Notes: generated by a model not told the origin, from the sequence alone. DNA of 64,000 nucleotides from CALDTK01 sp045110575 (GCA_045110575.1 JBGCGF010000013.1:1-64000), one strand, 5' to 3'. Positions 42,461 to 53,063 are shown, counted from the first letter of the stretch. A program made the numbers and translations.

Positions 42461-45400
42461 TTAGTTGAGCTTGAACCTCACGGTTAGACCCGCTTGGGTA
42501 TTCGTGGTCGGGAAGCTTGTAGAAACCTTTGGCGTTTGGCGACGATAATCTAAGAACAAACGAAGACTGAGCTGCTCGTTGATTTCATACTCAGCACTTG
42601 GACTAAGCGTGAAACTCGTTGCTCCACGAGTAGGCTGATTACCGATCTGGTCCAATTGACGATTGAGGGTAATGTCGTCTGAGTAGCGAATGTCGATCTG
42701 AATGTCGAGATCGTTACCGACACCATTGTTCGCTCCACCACGTCGAGGCGTACGAGTAGGATTAGCAGCATTCTTCGCTTTCTCCGCTTCTTGCTTACGA
42801 CTAGAAGATTTCTTCTTCTTTCCGCCGAAGTACTGAAGTAGATCTACGTTTTTAATCACGTAGCCATATCCAACACTCCACTCTTCTGAGTTACGCTCTG
42901 CGAGTGTGTTGTCTACGAAGCTCATTCCTAAGTTACGTGTCTTGCTAAGGCTTAGTCGGACGCTCATCTCATTTTTGAGACGTGCATCGATTCCAATTAG
43001 CGGAGAGAATTGCTCCGTGATCACGAGGTCAGGAATAACAAGCTTTGAATAGAAGCTTTGTGTTCCTGGGTTGATCGATTGAGGACCGTTGTATAGCAAG
43101 TTCGTATTGAAGCTATTGATCGTCATCGTACTCTTGTAACTGTGCGTCAGACTGAAACTTGAGAAAATCTCATCCATTCCTTTGACACGCGCTAGTCCAT
43201 TGTACGTAAGTCTCCAGTTCACCTTTGGTCGTGTCTTAAAGACATCTAGACTAACCGTTTCAGGATCTTTATCCGTGTAGGCTGCCAAGAACGAAGCAAG
43301 CTGTACTTGTTGCTGATTTGGACCAAAGCCTTCATAGAACCCTTGATTGGCAAGTGCAGTATCGGGGTGAAGGTTACCTGGATTTGGTAACTCGCCATTG
43401 AGGCGCTTACTGACGATTAATCTATGATCCTCAAAGGTTGAGAAAAGGTCTTCAGGATCAAAGCCAAAAAGGGTGTTGATTGCACCATAGCTGATTGTAT
43501 ATGATCCTACATCTGCTGGGACTAAACGAGCGAAGTTTCTTTCGGTTTCCAGCCCTAGAGTATCCTTGAAAAATTCACTGTGGTTCTCAGAGTAGCGTTG
43601 ACTTACATCGAGGTCTACTCGGAAGTCTTTAAACGGCTCGATACTCATCTGACCTGCAAGATTCTGCGAGTACGTCTGGAAGACTTGTTGGTTAAGACGA
43701 ATGTCGTTTGTAAACCATCTCTCGTTTTCGAAGAGGTAATCACTTGATCTGTTCTGTCCGAAAGAGTTACGAATGTCGGGCTGCAGACCTCCGACGAAGT
43801 CCCATCCTGGATCTGCGAATCCTGGTGACAAGCCTAGAAATTCAGTGCCTGGTGTGTAACCAGGAAGTGTGGTTCCGAACTCTTCGTTGTAGGTAACGTT
43901 TGCACGTCGGATCAAGAGGAACGGACGTATTGCAATGCGTTCAAACTTTGACACATCGCGCTCGCCTTTCTTCTTCTTTTCCTTCTTTCCTTTTTTACTC
44001 TTATCGTCGTCTTTATCGGAAGGCTTCTTGTCTGAGTCGTCGCTTGCGACTTTATCTAATCCTCCACTAGAACGACCTCGTGGATCACGGCCTCTTCCTT
44101 TTTTAGCAGCGGCTTTGTTGCCGTTCTCAATCTTCTGCAAATACTTACTCTTTCTGTAGAGCGTCTCAAAATTGAGGTCTCCACGAATCTGTCGTTGCTG
44201 ACCGTTTGAAATCACGTTACCCAGCGCTGTAAGGTTTTGGGCGGCAGCGTTCCAGTTGTAGGTTCCGGTATACTGCGCAGTAATGTTCATGAATTCCAAG
44301 AAAGGAATCTGCTTGGTCGGCAGGGTGTAGTTAACGTTGAAGTTGTGCTGGTAAGCTTTGTTACGGCCAAAATTGCGAAGGGCTCTCCATACACTGTCAC
44401 GTCTAACATCTTCAAGAATAGGTTCTCCATTTTCATCGAACGTCTGGAACTCGTCAATCACTGCACGGTTGGTTGCATTGAATTGGAAACGGAGTCCTTT
44501 CGAGAAGTCCCAATTCAAGTTATAGTCGCGATCCCAGGTCCAGTTACGGTTGAAGTAGGTATTCAACGCTGGATCATCTCCACTGAAACGGTAGCGAGTA
44601 GACTGAAGCACACGATCTGTCGTCGTAGAGAACCCAAATCGGCTTGGTAGCGGATTGAAGTTCATCTCCTTTACGAGATCGAGGTACTTGTTCTTTTTGA
44701 TCAGCTTTTTGAACGGCGTGATTGGTTTGCTTCTAAGCGCGTAATTGTAGTCAAGAGAACCGTAGTGGTTAACGGTTTCATCCAACTCAATGAGCGGGCT
44801 GGTAACGTCGGTCTCGTTGTAGACATAACTGACGCTGAAGTTGGAAATATCCCACGGTAACGGAGTTCCGCCGGCCTTGGTGCGTTCCTTTCGAACGTTG
44901 GTAAAGTTGATCTCACGCTGAACCGCTCGATTTACAGCTTGTGTTCGAATCGAATCTCGATCGTTAGCATCAGCAGCAGCAATCTTATCCTTAAGGTTTA
45001 TATCCAAGTCGTACGGATCGAACTCCGGTTGACGTAGGTTATTTGAATAGACCACCGTCATAGGCACACGAACACCACTTTCCTCAGGTAAAAACTTACC
45101 CATTTCAAATGATCCTGCTATGTCGTAAACCAATTCTGACTCACGTGCACGTTCAGCAAGTTTTTGATCTAAGGATCCCCAGCCAATGGAGCTGAATGAA
45201 CCACTTGCACTGATCGAACCGAAATCTGCCAACTGTAGGTCTAGTCTTGCGAGACCCGCTGCTCCACCCCGCTCATCGAGGCCATTTAGGCGGAGCTCGT
45301 TCACCCAGATTTGAGCGCAAACTTGTTTCGCTCCTCCTCGCGGGTTGCGAAGACCGATCATCACACCTTTAACGAGTCCTAAGTTCGGATTCCCCTTAAT

Positions 45401-48400
45401 AGACATGGTCTTGTCTTGACCAACGGCAGAAGGATCTTCAATCTCATACTCCAGATTAAGAGGTCGAGCTTCTGCGTTACGCAATTCTTTTAGCGCAATG
45501 AGATCTTTCAAGTTGATCTCTAGGTTGTTCAATTCTGGCCAGATTGCCGCAGAGAGTTCATCCTGAGTTGGATCTACAGGGATCTGGTCGATACGAGTAA
45601 AATTCAAAGGAAGTTCGTACTCGTAATAGTTGTCTTGGAAGTCACTACCGAGACGCATAAAGAGTCTCATTTCTCCATTTTCAAGATCTTCAGGAGCTAT
45701 TGGGCTACCTGAAATGTCAAACTCTTCCGCGTGAATGAACATGCGTAGCTTGTCGTAGACACGCATGTCAAGGTTGACAATCTTGTAAATGCCACGTGCA
45801 TCGCCATCTTCTAGACCACAAACGGTGATGACTTGAGATTGCTCATTTTGCTGCAGATTACCAACGGTGTTGATCTGTTGCTCACGCTGAATACCTGTAG
45901 GAAGCACATAGCTAAACGGTTCGCGGCCACTGTTTTCCTCAATATTGATCGCATCGACATCGAAGAAGATATTTGGCTCTGGGGGCAATTGCGGTCCTGG
46001 ATCCCGCAGTGCATTAGTACGTAAGTAGCGACGCCATTGGTTACGGACGAGGTCCATACGCGCAAAACGGAACGTGACTGGACGCTTGAATCCTTTCATG
46101 TACATCCGCATGTAGCGGATAGAACGGAAATCTTGAATTGATCCAACCTTCGCATCGAATCCATCAAGTGGAATTTTGAAGCGATACCAGATCATGTCAG
46201 CTCCTCCAGCTACCGGAATAACTCTTTCCTGAGTAATGTAACGAGCAGCTGCAGGGTCAATTTCTCCAGCAGATCCTCCTAGACGGAATGGAATCTTGTA
46301 TTGGAAATAGCTTTCTGTTTCAGAAAGTGTGTTGTCACCGTTGAGGTCCTCTGTATCAGGAAGTGTACTAAAACCTACTGCGATGCCTGTTCCAGATGCG
46401 ATTGGAGAGTTTCCTTCAAAACCATTGAAACGCTTGTAGCGGCCCAGGGTCGTAGACTGGTTTTGACGAGATTGAAACGATTCAAAATCATCGTTAGAAG
46501 GGTCATCTTGTATTGCTGCGAGGGCCCCAGGGTTACTAACGCCTGCTGCCACTTTAGCGAGCCAACCGGAATATGCATCTCTTTCTCCATCATTGTTGAG
46601 ACCATCAAAACCGAGATCTTGCTCTGCACGATTCGCTTGATCGGTGTCAAAAGCTGGAGTTACTGGCGCCATACGTGGAACACGACCAAAAGCGGTGTTG
46701 TCTGTTGGGCGATTTGCGTTACTGCCGGTTCCCGCAGGAAGACCATTCTCAAAGAACAAGCGACTATCGCGCATAATGTCCTCGGAGATGTTTCCAAACT
46801 CGATGTAGAGATCACCTTCGTAGTCAGGTGTATTGGCACCGTCAAGGAATGGACTCATGACCCAAAATTCCAAGTACTCAATGTTGGCAGCTTGGAAGTC
46901 GTTGGTCTGGAGCTCACGCATGATACCACCCCAGCGAGATTCTGGCTCAGCAAGATCTCCTAAGGCATCAAGTCCAGCCGTAGTTGGATAACCTCCTGGA
47001 ATATCAAAGTTGTATGGTCCACGCTCATTCGGGTAGTACGTCATGTCGAACGTAAAGAGCGCGTTGTTCGTGAACTGGTTAAGTTGACGACCAGGGAAGA
47101 GTTCCTGTGGCTGAATTTGACGATCGTATACTGTTGGAGCTCCTCCTGCACGACCGATGTTATCGATACGGTACCAGTTGAGTAGTGCACGGTTAGCATG
47201 CAAGGCCAAAGAATCATCACGGCCGTTTAAAACAGGTTTTGCTTCCGGAAACAGACTGTTGTTCTGTGGCACAGAAGCAAGTGTCCACGCAGCAAGAGGC
47301 GTCTTCAGGTCAAAACCAGAGGCTGAGCCCTCAAAGTCATCGACATATACGGTACCGCCTTCACCTTTCTTGATATCGATCGCTTTGGAGTGACCTGGCT
47401 TCAAGAAAGCTGCTTCTGCAGTAAAGTTGATTGTTGACTGCTCCTTGGTACTAAGTCCCGGGATGTTGTCTACCAGGCGAGTCAGCCAAGGGGCATCATC
47501 TCCATAGACCAAGTCAATACCTAAAATTCGGTTGTTGATTGGATCGTCACCAACATTCACCTTTTGCGTGAACGGACGCTCGAAGAGGTGCATGTAGGTA
47601 CCTCCAATACTGACTTTCTTATTGAACTCGTAGTCGGCTCGAAGTCCGATCATCGATCTGTTCTGAAGTCCGAATACCGCATTGTCCTCGAAACTTACAC
47701 GTACTGGAACTCCAGAGGTGAGATAAGCGTCGTTAAGAATCTTGATGCGACCAATGTTGTAATCGATTTCATAATCCTGTCCTTCTCGTAGAATCTGGCC
47801 ACCTGCTGTTACCCGAACAGATCCACGTGGGATGTTGAATGCACCTAAGCTTATCTCACTTGAAACACTCGACTTGTACGAACCACTAATAATGAAGCGG
47901 TTGAACTCGGGATACTCACGAGCACGAATGACGGTAGAGTCATATAGTGTATTGTAAACGTATCGAGCTCTTTGCGCCGGATCATCAATTTCGTCCTCAA
48001 GCTTTTTACCGAAAGGCTCAAGCACTGGGAACATGATCCGTCCGTTGCGCGGATAGATGGTTAGACCTGGAACGAAATCAAAAATACCGTCGGGTTGCGG
48101 ATCGAGTTGAACGTTGAGCTGGTCAACATCGAAAACGCGGATGAGCGGTTGGTTCGCAATATTAGAAGTTGGGAGGAAGCGCTTTTCGCCTTTTCCTGGA
48201 TCCTCATAGGTAATGTCAAGTCGGAAGTCTTCTTGGTTCACCTGGTATGCACCGATGTTGTAGAAGTTCTTCATCATCAAGTCCCAAGCAGGAACATCGA
48301 CTCGTGGGGTTGTACTCTTCAACATGCGCGTGTAGAGCACGTTGAGGTTAGTAGTGTCACCCACTGGTAGGTCGTTAGAGAACTCACCCACCTTGTAAAC

Positions 48401-49858
48401 CTTACCGTTGTAAGTATACTCGTATGCCACTGCAAGTACTTGGTCTGGACGCACGTTCACGTTGACACTTACAAAACCCAAGTCCGGTTGGAAACTGAAT
48501 TCACTTTGAGTGAGCAAACGAGCACGAACACGCTCAAAGTCCCGCGACTGCTCCATGCCGAAGGCCGGGCCTTGGAGTCTTCCTACGGTGTTTTGGCGAA
48601 AGCGGTTGGTTGGATTGCTAACGAGATCAGCGTAAAGTCTGTTGGCATCGTTATCTGGAAGAATTTTACCATCGATACTCTTTCCCGAGTTCTGATTTAC
48701 CGTCGTAGAAGGGTGAACATTGGTGATCTTGTCTTCGAAGCCTTCACCCAAATCGGCAAGTGCAACGAGCTCACGTACACCTTCTGTTTGGTCGCGATCG
48801 TTGGTGATCCAAACCTCAATACGGTTGATCTTGAACTGAGAGATAATCGTCGGCAAGTCCTGGAGGGACTCTTCAAAGGTCTCACGGTTGAAGTGGGATA
48901 GAAGGAAGTGACGGTTTTCGTCGTACTCATCTGCACGGACCTCAAACTCTTGGAACTGAGCACCACCTTGAATTTCAATCTCGTCTCGTTCTGTTTTTTG
49001 TTGACTCACAAGGCCAGTGACCTTGAGTCTACCGAATTTCAAGTCGGCACGAACACCTAAAAGTCCTTGCGAACCTTGAATAAGAGAAGATCGAAGAGGC
49101 AGACTTACGTTACCGGCTTCGATGTTTTGAAGAATTTCGTCCTCGCCAAACTCAGCGGCGTTGTAGCTCACCTTGATAAGCTGACGGTCAAAGTTGAAGT
49201 TTGCGCTGTTGTTGTACGAAGAACTAAGCTGAAGCTTTGAGCCGATAGAGCCCGTCACGTTCATCTGAATGTTCATCTTGAAATCAAATCCACCGTTTCG
49301 CTGCTGACGAGCGATGAATGCAGGGTTCTTCACGGTTCGGTAATCGACACCGAAAGTGAGGTCGATGTTACCACGCGTATCGATGTTGACATCTGAGCCA
49401 CCGAAAAGGCGATCAACAAGGCTGTTTTCTACGTCAACGGCCTCGATAGGATCTTCAACATTGCCAAGTCCAACTCCATCGGAGCTAACTCGTCCTTGTA
49501 ATTGATCGAAGTAACGCTGTTGCGACTGACGTTCGCGATAGCTTTGGTACTCGTCGAAAGTGAGGTAGGTTGGTGAACGGAAGTACGAGCCGCCGATCCG
49601 TTCGGTAACGATGTACCGGTTGGTCGTAGGATCGTACTCTACTTCTTGTGTTACAGACGAAGGGTCTCGTAGGTCAATCCTATTCGAACCCGGGTCTGTG
49701 ATGAAATCTCCATTTCGATCTCGAATCGTCGGGATCGTATCGGAGTTCACTTTTACTTGAGGAGCCTCTATAGGATATACGGGCACTGGTGTTGCGAAGG
49801 CATCGGTGCCAGCAAAACTAAATAGTGCTACAGTAAGGAGGATAAACGTTGACTTCAT
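42461..49858 (-). CDS. sprA: T9SS outer-membrane translocon SprA (Sov)
   Basis: SprA is the very large outer-membrane beta-barrel through which T9SS cargo leaves the cell. The 2465-aa length is typical. A signal peptide (LLTVALFSFAGTDAFA) is followed by the repeated SprA-type blocks, for example FGVDYRTVKNPAFIARQQRNGGFDFKM, IDIKKGEGGTVYVDDFEGS and ISEDIMRDSRLFFENG, and it ends in the strand AGLTVRFKLN. Two charged low-complexity inserts stand out: a Lys/Asp-rich stretch near residues 1915-1965 and a Lys/Ser-rich one near 2345. ruvA lies upstream on the same strand, a common arrangement. An exact 14-bp motif at 48590 encodes FRQN. Confidence 0.95.
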   Translation of the reverse strand: MKSTFILLTVALFSFAGTDAFATPVPVYPIEAPQVKVNSDTIPTIRDRNGDFITDPGSNRIDLRDPSSVTQEVEYDPTTNRYIVTERIGGSYFRSPTYLTFDEYQSYRERQSQQRYFDQLQGRVSSDGVGLGNVEDPIEAVDVENSLVDRLFGGSDVNIDTRGNIDLTFGVDYRTVKNPAFIARQQRNGGFDFKMNIQMNVTGSIGSKLQLSSSYNNSANFNFDRQLIKVSYNAAEFGEDEILQNIEAGNVSLPLRSSLIQGSQGLLGVRADLKFGRLKVTGLVSQQKTERDEIEIQGGAQFQEFEVRADEYDENRHFLLSHFNRETFEESLQDLPTIISQFKINRIEVWITNDRDQTEGVRELVALADLGEGFEDKITNVHPSTTVNQNSGKSIDGKILPDNDANRLYADLVSNPTNRFRQNTVGRLQGPAFGMEQSRDFERVRARLLTQSEFSFQPDLGFVSVNVNVRPDQVLAVAYEYTYNGKVYKVGEFSNDLPVGDTTNLNVLYTRMLKSTTPRVDVPAWDLMMKNFYNIGAYQVNQEDFRLDITYEDPGKGEKRFLPTSNIANQPLIRVFDVDQLNVQLDPQPDGIFDFVPGLTIYPRNGRIMFPVLEPFGKKLEDEIDDPAQRARYVYNTLYDSTVIRAREYPEFNRFIISGSYKSSVSSEISLGAFNIPRGSVRVTAGGQILREGQDYEIDYNIGRIKILNDAYLTSGVPVRVSFEDNAVFGLQNRSMIGLRADYEFNKKVSIGGTYMHLFERPFTQKVNVGDDPINNRILGIDLVYGDDAPWLTRLVDNIPGLSTKEQSTINFTAEAAFLKPGHSKAIDIKKGEGGTVYVDDFEGSASGFDLKTPLAAWTLASVPQNNSLFPEAKPVLNGRDDSLALHANRALLNWYRIDNIGRAGGAPTVYDRQIQPQELFPGRQLNQFTNNALFTFDMTYYPNERGPYNFDIPGGYPTTAGLDALGDLAEPESRWGGIMRELQTNDFQAANIEYLEFWVMSPFLDGANTPDYEGDLYIEFGNISEDIMRDSRLFFENGLPAGTGSNANRPTDNTAFGRVPRMAPVTPAFDTDQANRAEQDLGFDGLNNDGERDAYSGWLAKVAAGVSNPGALAAIQDDPSNDDFESFQSRQNQSTTLGRYKRFNGFEGNSPIASGTGIAVGFSTLPDTEDLNGDNTLSETESYFQYKIPFRLGGSAGEIDPAAARYITQERVIPVAGGADMIWYRFKIPLDGFDAKVGSIQDFRSIRYMRMYMKGFKRPVTFRFARMDLVRNQWRRYLRTNALRDPGPQLPPEPNIFFDVDAINIEENSGREPFSYVLPTGIQREQQINTVGNLQQNEQSQVITVCGLEDGDARGIYKIVNLDMRVYDKLRMFIHAEEFDISGSPIAPEDLENGEMRLFMRLGSDFQDNYYEYELPLNFTRIDQIPVDPTQDELSAAIWPELNNLEINLKDLIALKELRNAEARPLNLEYEIEDPSAVGQDKTMSIKGNPNLGLVKGVMIGLRNPRGGAKQVCAQIWVNELRLNGLDERGGAAGLARLDLQLADFGSISASGSFSSIGWGSLDQKLAERARESELVYDIAGSFEMGKFLPEESGVRVPMTVVYSNNLRQPEFDPYDLDINLKDKIAAADANDRDSIRTQAVNRAVQREINFTNVRKERTKAGGTPLPWDISNFSVSYVYNETDVTSPLIELDETVNHYGSLDYNYALRSKPITPFKKLIKKNKYLDLVKEMNFNPLPSRFGFSTTTDRVLQSTRYRFSGDDPALNTYFNRNWTWDRDYNLNWDFSKGLRFQFNATNRAVIDEFQTFDENGEPILEDVRRDSVWRALRNFGRNKAYQHNFNVNYTLPTKQIPFLEFMNITAQYTGTYNWNAAAQNLTALGNVISNGQQRQIRGDLNFETLYRKSKYLQKIENGNKAAAKKGRGRDPRGRSSGGLDKVASDDSDKKPSDKDDDKSKKGKKEKKKKGERDVSKFERIAIRPFLLIRRANVTYNEEFGTTLPGYTPGTEFLGLSPGFADPGWDFVGGLQPDIRNSFGQNRSSDYLFENERWFTNDIRLNQQVFQTYSQNLAGQMSIEPFKDFRVDLDVSQRYSENHSEFFKDTLGLETERNFARLVPADVGSYTISYGAINTLFGFDPEDLFSTFEDHRLIVSKRLNGELPNPGNLHPDTALANQGFYEGFGPNQQQVQLASFLAAYTDKDPETVSLDVFKTRPKVNWRLTYNGLARVKGMDEIFSSFSLTHSYKSTMTINSFNTNLLYNGPQSINPGTQSFYSKLVIPDLVITEQFSPLIGIDARLKNEMSVRLSLSKTRNLGMSFVDNTLAERNSEEWSVGYGYVIKNVDLLQYFGGKKKKSSSRKQEAEKAKNAANPTRTPRRGGANNGVGNDLDIQIDIRYSDDITLNRQLDQIGNQPTRGATSFTLSPSAEYEINEQLSLRLFLDYRRQTPKVSTSFPTTNTQAGLTVRFKLN
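48590..48603 (+). repeat. Iterated 14-bp motif, exact copy in sprA
   Basis: Read by the minus-strand gene as FRQN, a fifth reading frame. Confidence 0.85.
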
Positions 49859-50117
49859 TCGTCAGTTCATGTCCATAAATGGACGGTGTGTCGGTCAGAT
49901 GGGATTACTGGAATCTATCGCCTGAGAAGGGTGTATTAGTATAAAAAACAGCCAATCTTTTTACAGATGTGTCCTTTTAACTGCATTCTCTTCAGTGATA
50001 TGACTCAATTCGGTTTTTTAACGTCTTCACCGAGTGTACGTAGCACACTCGTATGAGTTTCGATTTCGCGAATGTACAGATAGTCTTAGACCCTAATACG
50101 TAAGGCTGTTGTTTAGC

Positions 50118-50732
50118 TTACTTTTGTAGTTCGAGGAGGGCCGCACGGACCAATTCGCCATCGGTATCGAGCTGAGGTTGTGCCTTTGTGACTTTATTCA
50201 ATGCACGTTGAGCCGGAATCTTAGAATAACCCAATGCTTGTAGGGCCTGTAATGCAGCTGCTCTTGCTGTATTCTCTGATGCAGGAGCGCCGAGTTCAAC
50301 ATTGTTCGCGATATCTCCTCCAAGCACTTTCAGGATCTTATCCTTAAGGTCAAGAATGATCCGTTTGGCCGTTTTAGGGCCGACACCTTTGATCGACTTA
50401 AAAACGTCTTCACGGTCTTGTGTAATCGCTGCGGCGAGTTCATCTGGCTTGATACTGGACAAGATGATGCGTGCGGTGTTGGTTCCGACACCTTGTACAC
50501 TCGTCAGTAAAAGGAAGACTTCACGTTCGACAGTTGTAGCAAAACCAAAGAGCGTTGGGATGTAATCCTGGCCATTGACATGATAGTGGATGTAGAGTTT
50601 CACAGATTCCTTCCCGTCGATGGCGGCAAAGGTTTGCAAGGAAACTTTGACGCGATACCCTACCCCACCCACGTCTAACACGACGGCAGTTGCGGTTTTA
50701 TGAGCGATAGCACCTTTGAGGTAGTCAAACAT
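50118..50732 (-). CDS. ruvA: Holliday junction DNA helicase subunit RuvA
   Basis: RuvA binds four-way DNA junctions and directs RuvB in branch migration. The 204-aa protein has the OB-fold domain I (MFDYLKGAIAHKTATAVVLDVGGVGYRVKV), the helix-hairpin-helix domain II (VQGVGTNTARIILS and IKGVGPKTAKRIILDLK) and the mobile domain III at the end (AALQALGYSKIPAQRAL). It lies about 260 bp upstream of the sprA start on the same strand; the gap holds an inverted repeat GTCCAT/ATGGAC (49872-49885) and GAGTGT/ACACTC near 50033-50051. Confidence 0.96.
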   Translation of the reverse strand: MFDYLKGAIAHKTATAVVLDVGGVGYRVKVSLQTFAAIDGKESVKLYIHYHVNGQDYIPTLFGFATTVEREVFLLLTSVQGVGTNTARIILSSIKPDELAAAITQDREDVFKSIKGVGPKTAKRIILDLKDKILKVLGGDIANNVELGAPASENTARAAALQALQALGYSKIPAQRALNKVTKAQPQLDTDGELVRAALLELQK

Positions 50733-50862
50733 GCGGCGAACGTACTACATCCCTAGGTAGTTAGCGCATTTGGAGCTCAACTGTTCTTGACATTCCCCGA
50801 GTGTAGATTATTTGAGGGGGATTGCTGCCTAAATAGCTGCCAAGAGCGCTTAGGTTTGCGGC

Positions 50863-52119
50863 ATGCGTATCCTTCTAATTGGTTCAGGTGGGCGAGAGCA
50901 TGCCATTGCTTGGAAACTCCGTCAAAGTCCGTTACTCAACGAGCTCTTTATTGCTCCCGGAAATGCTGGTACTGCTCAGGTAGGCACCAATGTGGACTTA
51001 GATGCTGCTGATCAAGACGCGGTTGTGCGTTTTTGCGAAAGCGAGAAGATCGACATGGTCGTTGTCGGCCCTGAAATTCCGCTTGTGGCAGGTCTTTGTG
51101 ATCACCTTTCGGCAAAACTACCGTCACTAAAGCTTGTCGGTCCCGGTGCTGCGGGTGCGCAACTTGAGGGTTCCAAGGCGTTTAGCAAGGAATTCATGGC
51201 TGAGTTTGACATCCCGACTGCAGGATACAAAACGTTTACAGCTGATGATGTGGATGCCGCTAAGGCGTTTTTGCGAAAGCTAGAACCGCCTTACGTGCTT
51301 AAAGCTGACGGCCTTGCCGCTGGTAAAGGAGTGGTGATTCCACAAACGCTCGAAGAAGCTGAAGCTGAACTCGATGAGATGCTCGGCGGTAAGTTTGGCG
51401 AAGCGAGTGCGAAGGTGGTGATCGAGGAATTCCTAACTGGACCAGAGTTTAGTGTTTTCGTACTCACCAACGGCGAAGATTACCAATTGCTCCCGGTTGC
51501 ACGTGACTATAAGCGTGTGGGTGAAGGAGATACGGGTCCGAACACAGGAGGAATGGGCGCAGTAAGTCCAGTCCCTTTTGTCGACAAGTACATGATGGCA
51601 AAAGTACGCGAACGCATAGTAGAGCCTACGCTTGACGGACTTCGCGATCGAAAAATTCCGTACACAGGAATCATCTTCATCGGCCTCATCAACGTAGAGG
51701 ATGAGCCGTATGTGATCGAGTACAACTGCCGTCTAGGCGATCCTGAAACGGAAGTAATAATGCCACGCATCACCAGTGATTTGGTCCAGCTTTTCTCGAG
51801 CCTTTTTGATGGTACCCTTGCAGATAACGAAGTAAGTGTCGATAGCCGATCGGCTGCGACGGTTGTTATGGCTAGTGGAGGCTACCCAGGGAGCTACGAA
51901 AAAGGAAAAGTGATCACCGGCCTAGATGAAGTGAAGAGCAGCATCCCGTTTTTGGCTGGCGTAACTGACAAGGATGGCGAGCTAGTCACCAATGGTGGAC
52001 GTGTCTTAATGCTCACTAGTTATGGGCTTACCTACATGGAGGCAGCCGAAATGAGTCGTCGAGCTGCTGCCAAAGTGACTTTCGACGGCGGGTTTTTCCG
52101 TAAGGATATAGGCAAATAG
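50863..52119 (+). CDS. purD: Phosphoribosylamine--glycine ligase
   Basis: This ATP-grasp enzyme joins phosphoribosylamine and glycine in step two of purine synthesis. The 418-aa length is standard. Visible features are the N-terminal IGSGGREHAIAWKL, the ATP-grasp loop KADGLAAGKGVV, LTGPEFSVFVLTNG, GDTGPNTGGMGAVSP and the metal-binding EYNCRLGDPETE. It is the only purine gene in the window and stands alone. Two one-mismatch motif copies (GTTTTTGCGAAAGC) are at 51029 and 51267. Confidence 0.96.
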   Translation: MRILLIGSGGREHAIAWKLRQSPLLNELFIAPGNAGTAQVGTNVDLDAADQDAVVRFCESEKIDMVVVGPEIPLVAGLCDHLSAKLPSLKLVGPGAAGAQLEGSKAFSKEFMAEFDIPTAGYKTFTADDVDAAKAFLRKLEPPYVLKADGLAAGKGVVIPQTLEEAEAELDEMLGGKFGEASAKVVIEEFLTGPEFSVFVLTNGEDYQLLPVARDYKRVGEGDTGPNTGGMGAVSPVPFVDKYMMAKVRERIVEPTLDGLRDRKIPYTGIIFIGLINVEDEPYVIEYNCRLGDPETEVIMPRITSDLVQLFSSLFDGTLADNEVSVDSRSAATVVMASGGYPGSYEKGKVITGLDEVKSSIPFLAGVTDKDGELVTNGGRVLMLTSYGLTYMEAAEMSRRAAAKVTFDGGFFRKDIGK

Positions 52120-52141
52120 GCCTACCCTACTGGTTTATTAT

Positions 52142-52888
52142 TTATTCTGAGTGATCCTCAGAGGCTGGTCCGGCGTAGCTGTCCTTGAGCATGTGCTTCA
52201 AGTTTTGAACCTCACTCGTGGAGAAGTCACGGGCTACACCGTATTCCAGCTTACCGAGCGGCATGTGCATGATACGCACGCGTCGCAGCTTGCGTACGCG
52301 ATAGTCGAGCGTTTCGCACATCCTTCTAATCTGGCGATTGAGGCCCTGTACAATGACGATACGGAACGTTTTTGGCGCAACTTGCTCTACGTATGCAGGC
52401 TTGGTGGTCACTTTGAGGCCAGGGAGGTAAACGCCCTCAGCGACTCGGCGTAAGAATGCTAAAGAGACAGGCTTATCGACAGTGACGACGTATTCCTTCT
52501 CGTGCTCATTGGCTGCACGTAAGATCTTGTTGACCTCGTCGCCATCGTTGGTAAGCCAGATGAGTCCTTCCGAGTTTTTGTCAAGGCGACCAACGGGGAA
52601 TACCCTTCCTGGATAGCCTACAGCATCGATAATATTCGTTGGGTCACGCTTGTCGGTGGTACACGTGATGCCAACGGGCTTGTGATAGGCCAACCAGACA
52701 GCATTTGGCTTACGCCCGATTGGCTGTCCATCGATAAGAACGACGTCGTTTTTGCGAACGCGATTGCCTTTACGTGCTACTTCTCCGTTGAGCTGGACCT
52801 TTCCAGCTTCGATCATCACATCAGCTTGTCTGCGTGAGCAAACACCGCTTGCTGCAATGTATTTATTGAGTGAAGTTCCGTCGGCCAT
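52142..52888 (-). CDS. rluF: 23S rRNA pseudouridine synthase, RluF-type
   Basis: The 248-aa protein has an N-terminal S4 RNA-binding domain (LNKYIAASGVCSRRQADVMIEAGKV) and the RsuA-family catalytic core with the active aspartate in GRLDKNSEGLIWLTNDGD. The segments HKPVGITCTTD, VQGLNRQIRRMCE and LRRVRIMHMPLG match RluF, which modifies 23S rRNA at U2604 in E. coli; the site in this lineage is inferred. It is convergent with purD, with stops 22 bp apart. Confidence 0.88.
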   Translation of the reverse strand: MADGTSLNKYIAASGVCSRRQADVMIEAGKVQLNGEVARKGNRVRKNDVVLIDGQPIGRKPNAVWLAYHKPVGITCTTDKRDPTNIIDAVGYPGRVFPVGRLDKNSEGLIWLTNDGDEVNKILRAANEHEKEYVVTVDKPVSLAFLRRVAEGVYLPGLKVTTKPAYVEQVAPKTFRIVIVQGLNRQIRRMCETLDYRVRKLRRVRIMHMPLGKLEYGVARDFSTSEVQNLKHMLKDSYAGPASEDHSE

Positions 52889-53022
52889 GCCGCAAAGGTA
52901 AGAGCCTTATTTCTCTGTTCTCAGTTATTTGCAGATCCGTTTACTGCCAGAGTGATACCGCTTCCTAACCACATAGCACAGCTGCACCATTTAGGGGATT
53001 TTGCCCACATTCTAGAGACACC

Positions 53023-53051
53023 TTGCACTTGCTAGCGCTACATTAGCCTTA
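53023..53051 (+). promoter_or_regulatory. Putative promoter of the sigma-like miniprotein
   Basis: TTG at 53023-53025 and TAGCCTTA at 53044-53051 are 18 bp apart, near the Bacteroidota minus-33/minus-7 spacing. The ATG follows 13 bp later. Confidence 0.35.
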
Positions 53052-53063
53052 GCCAAGATCGCC

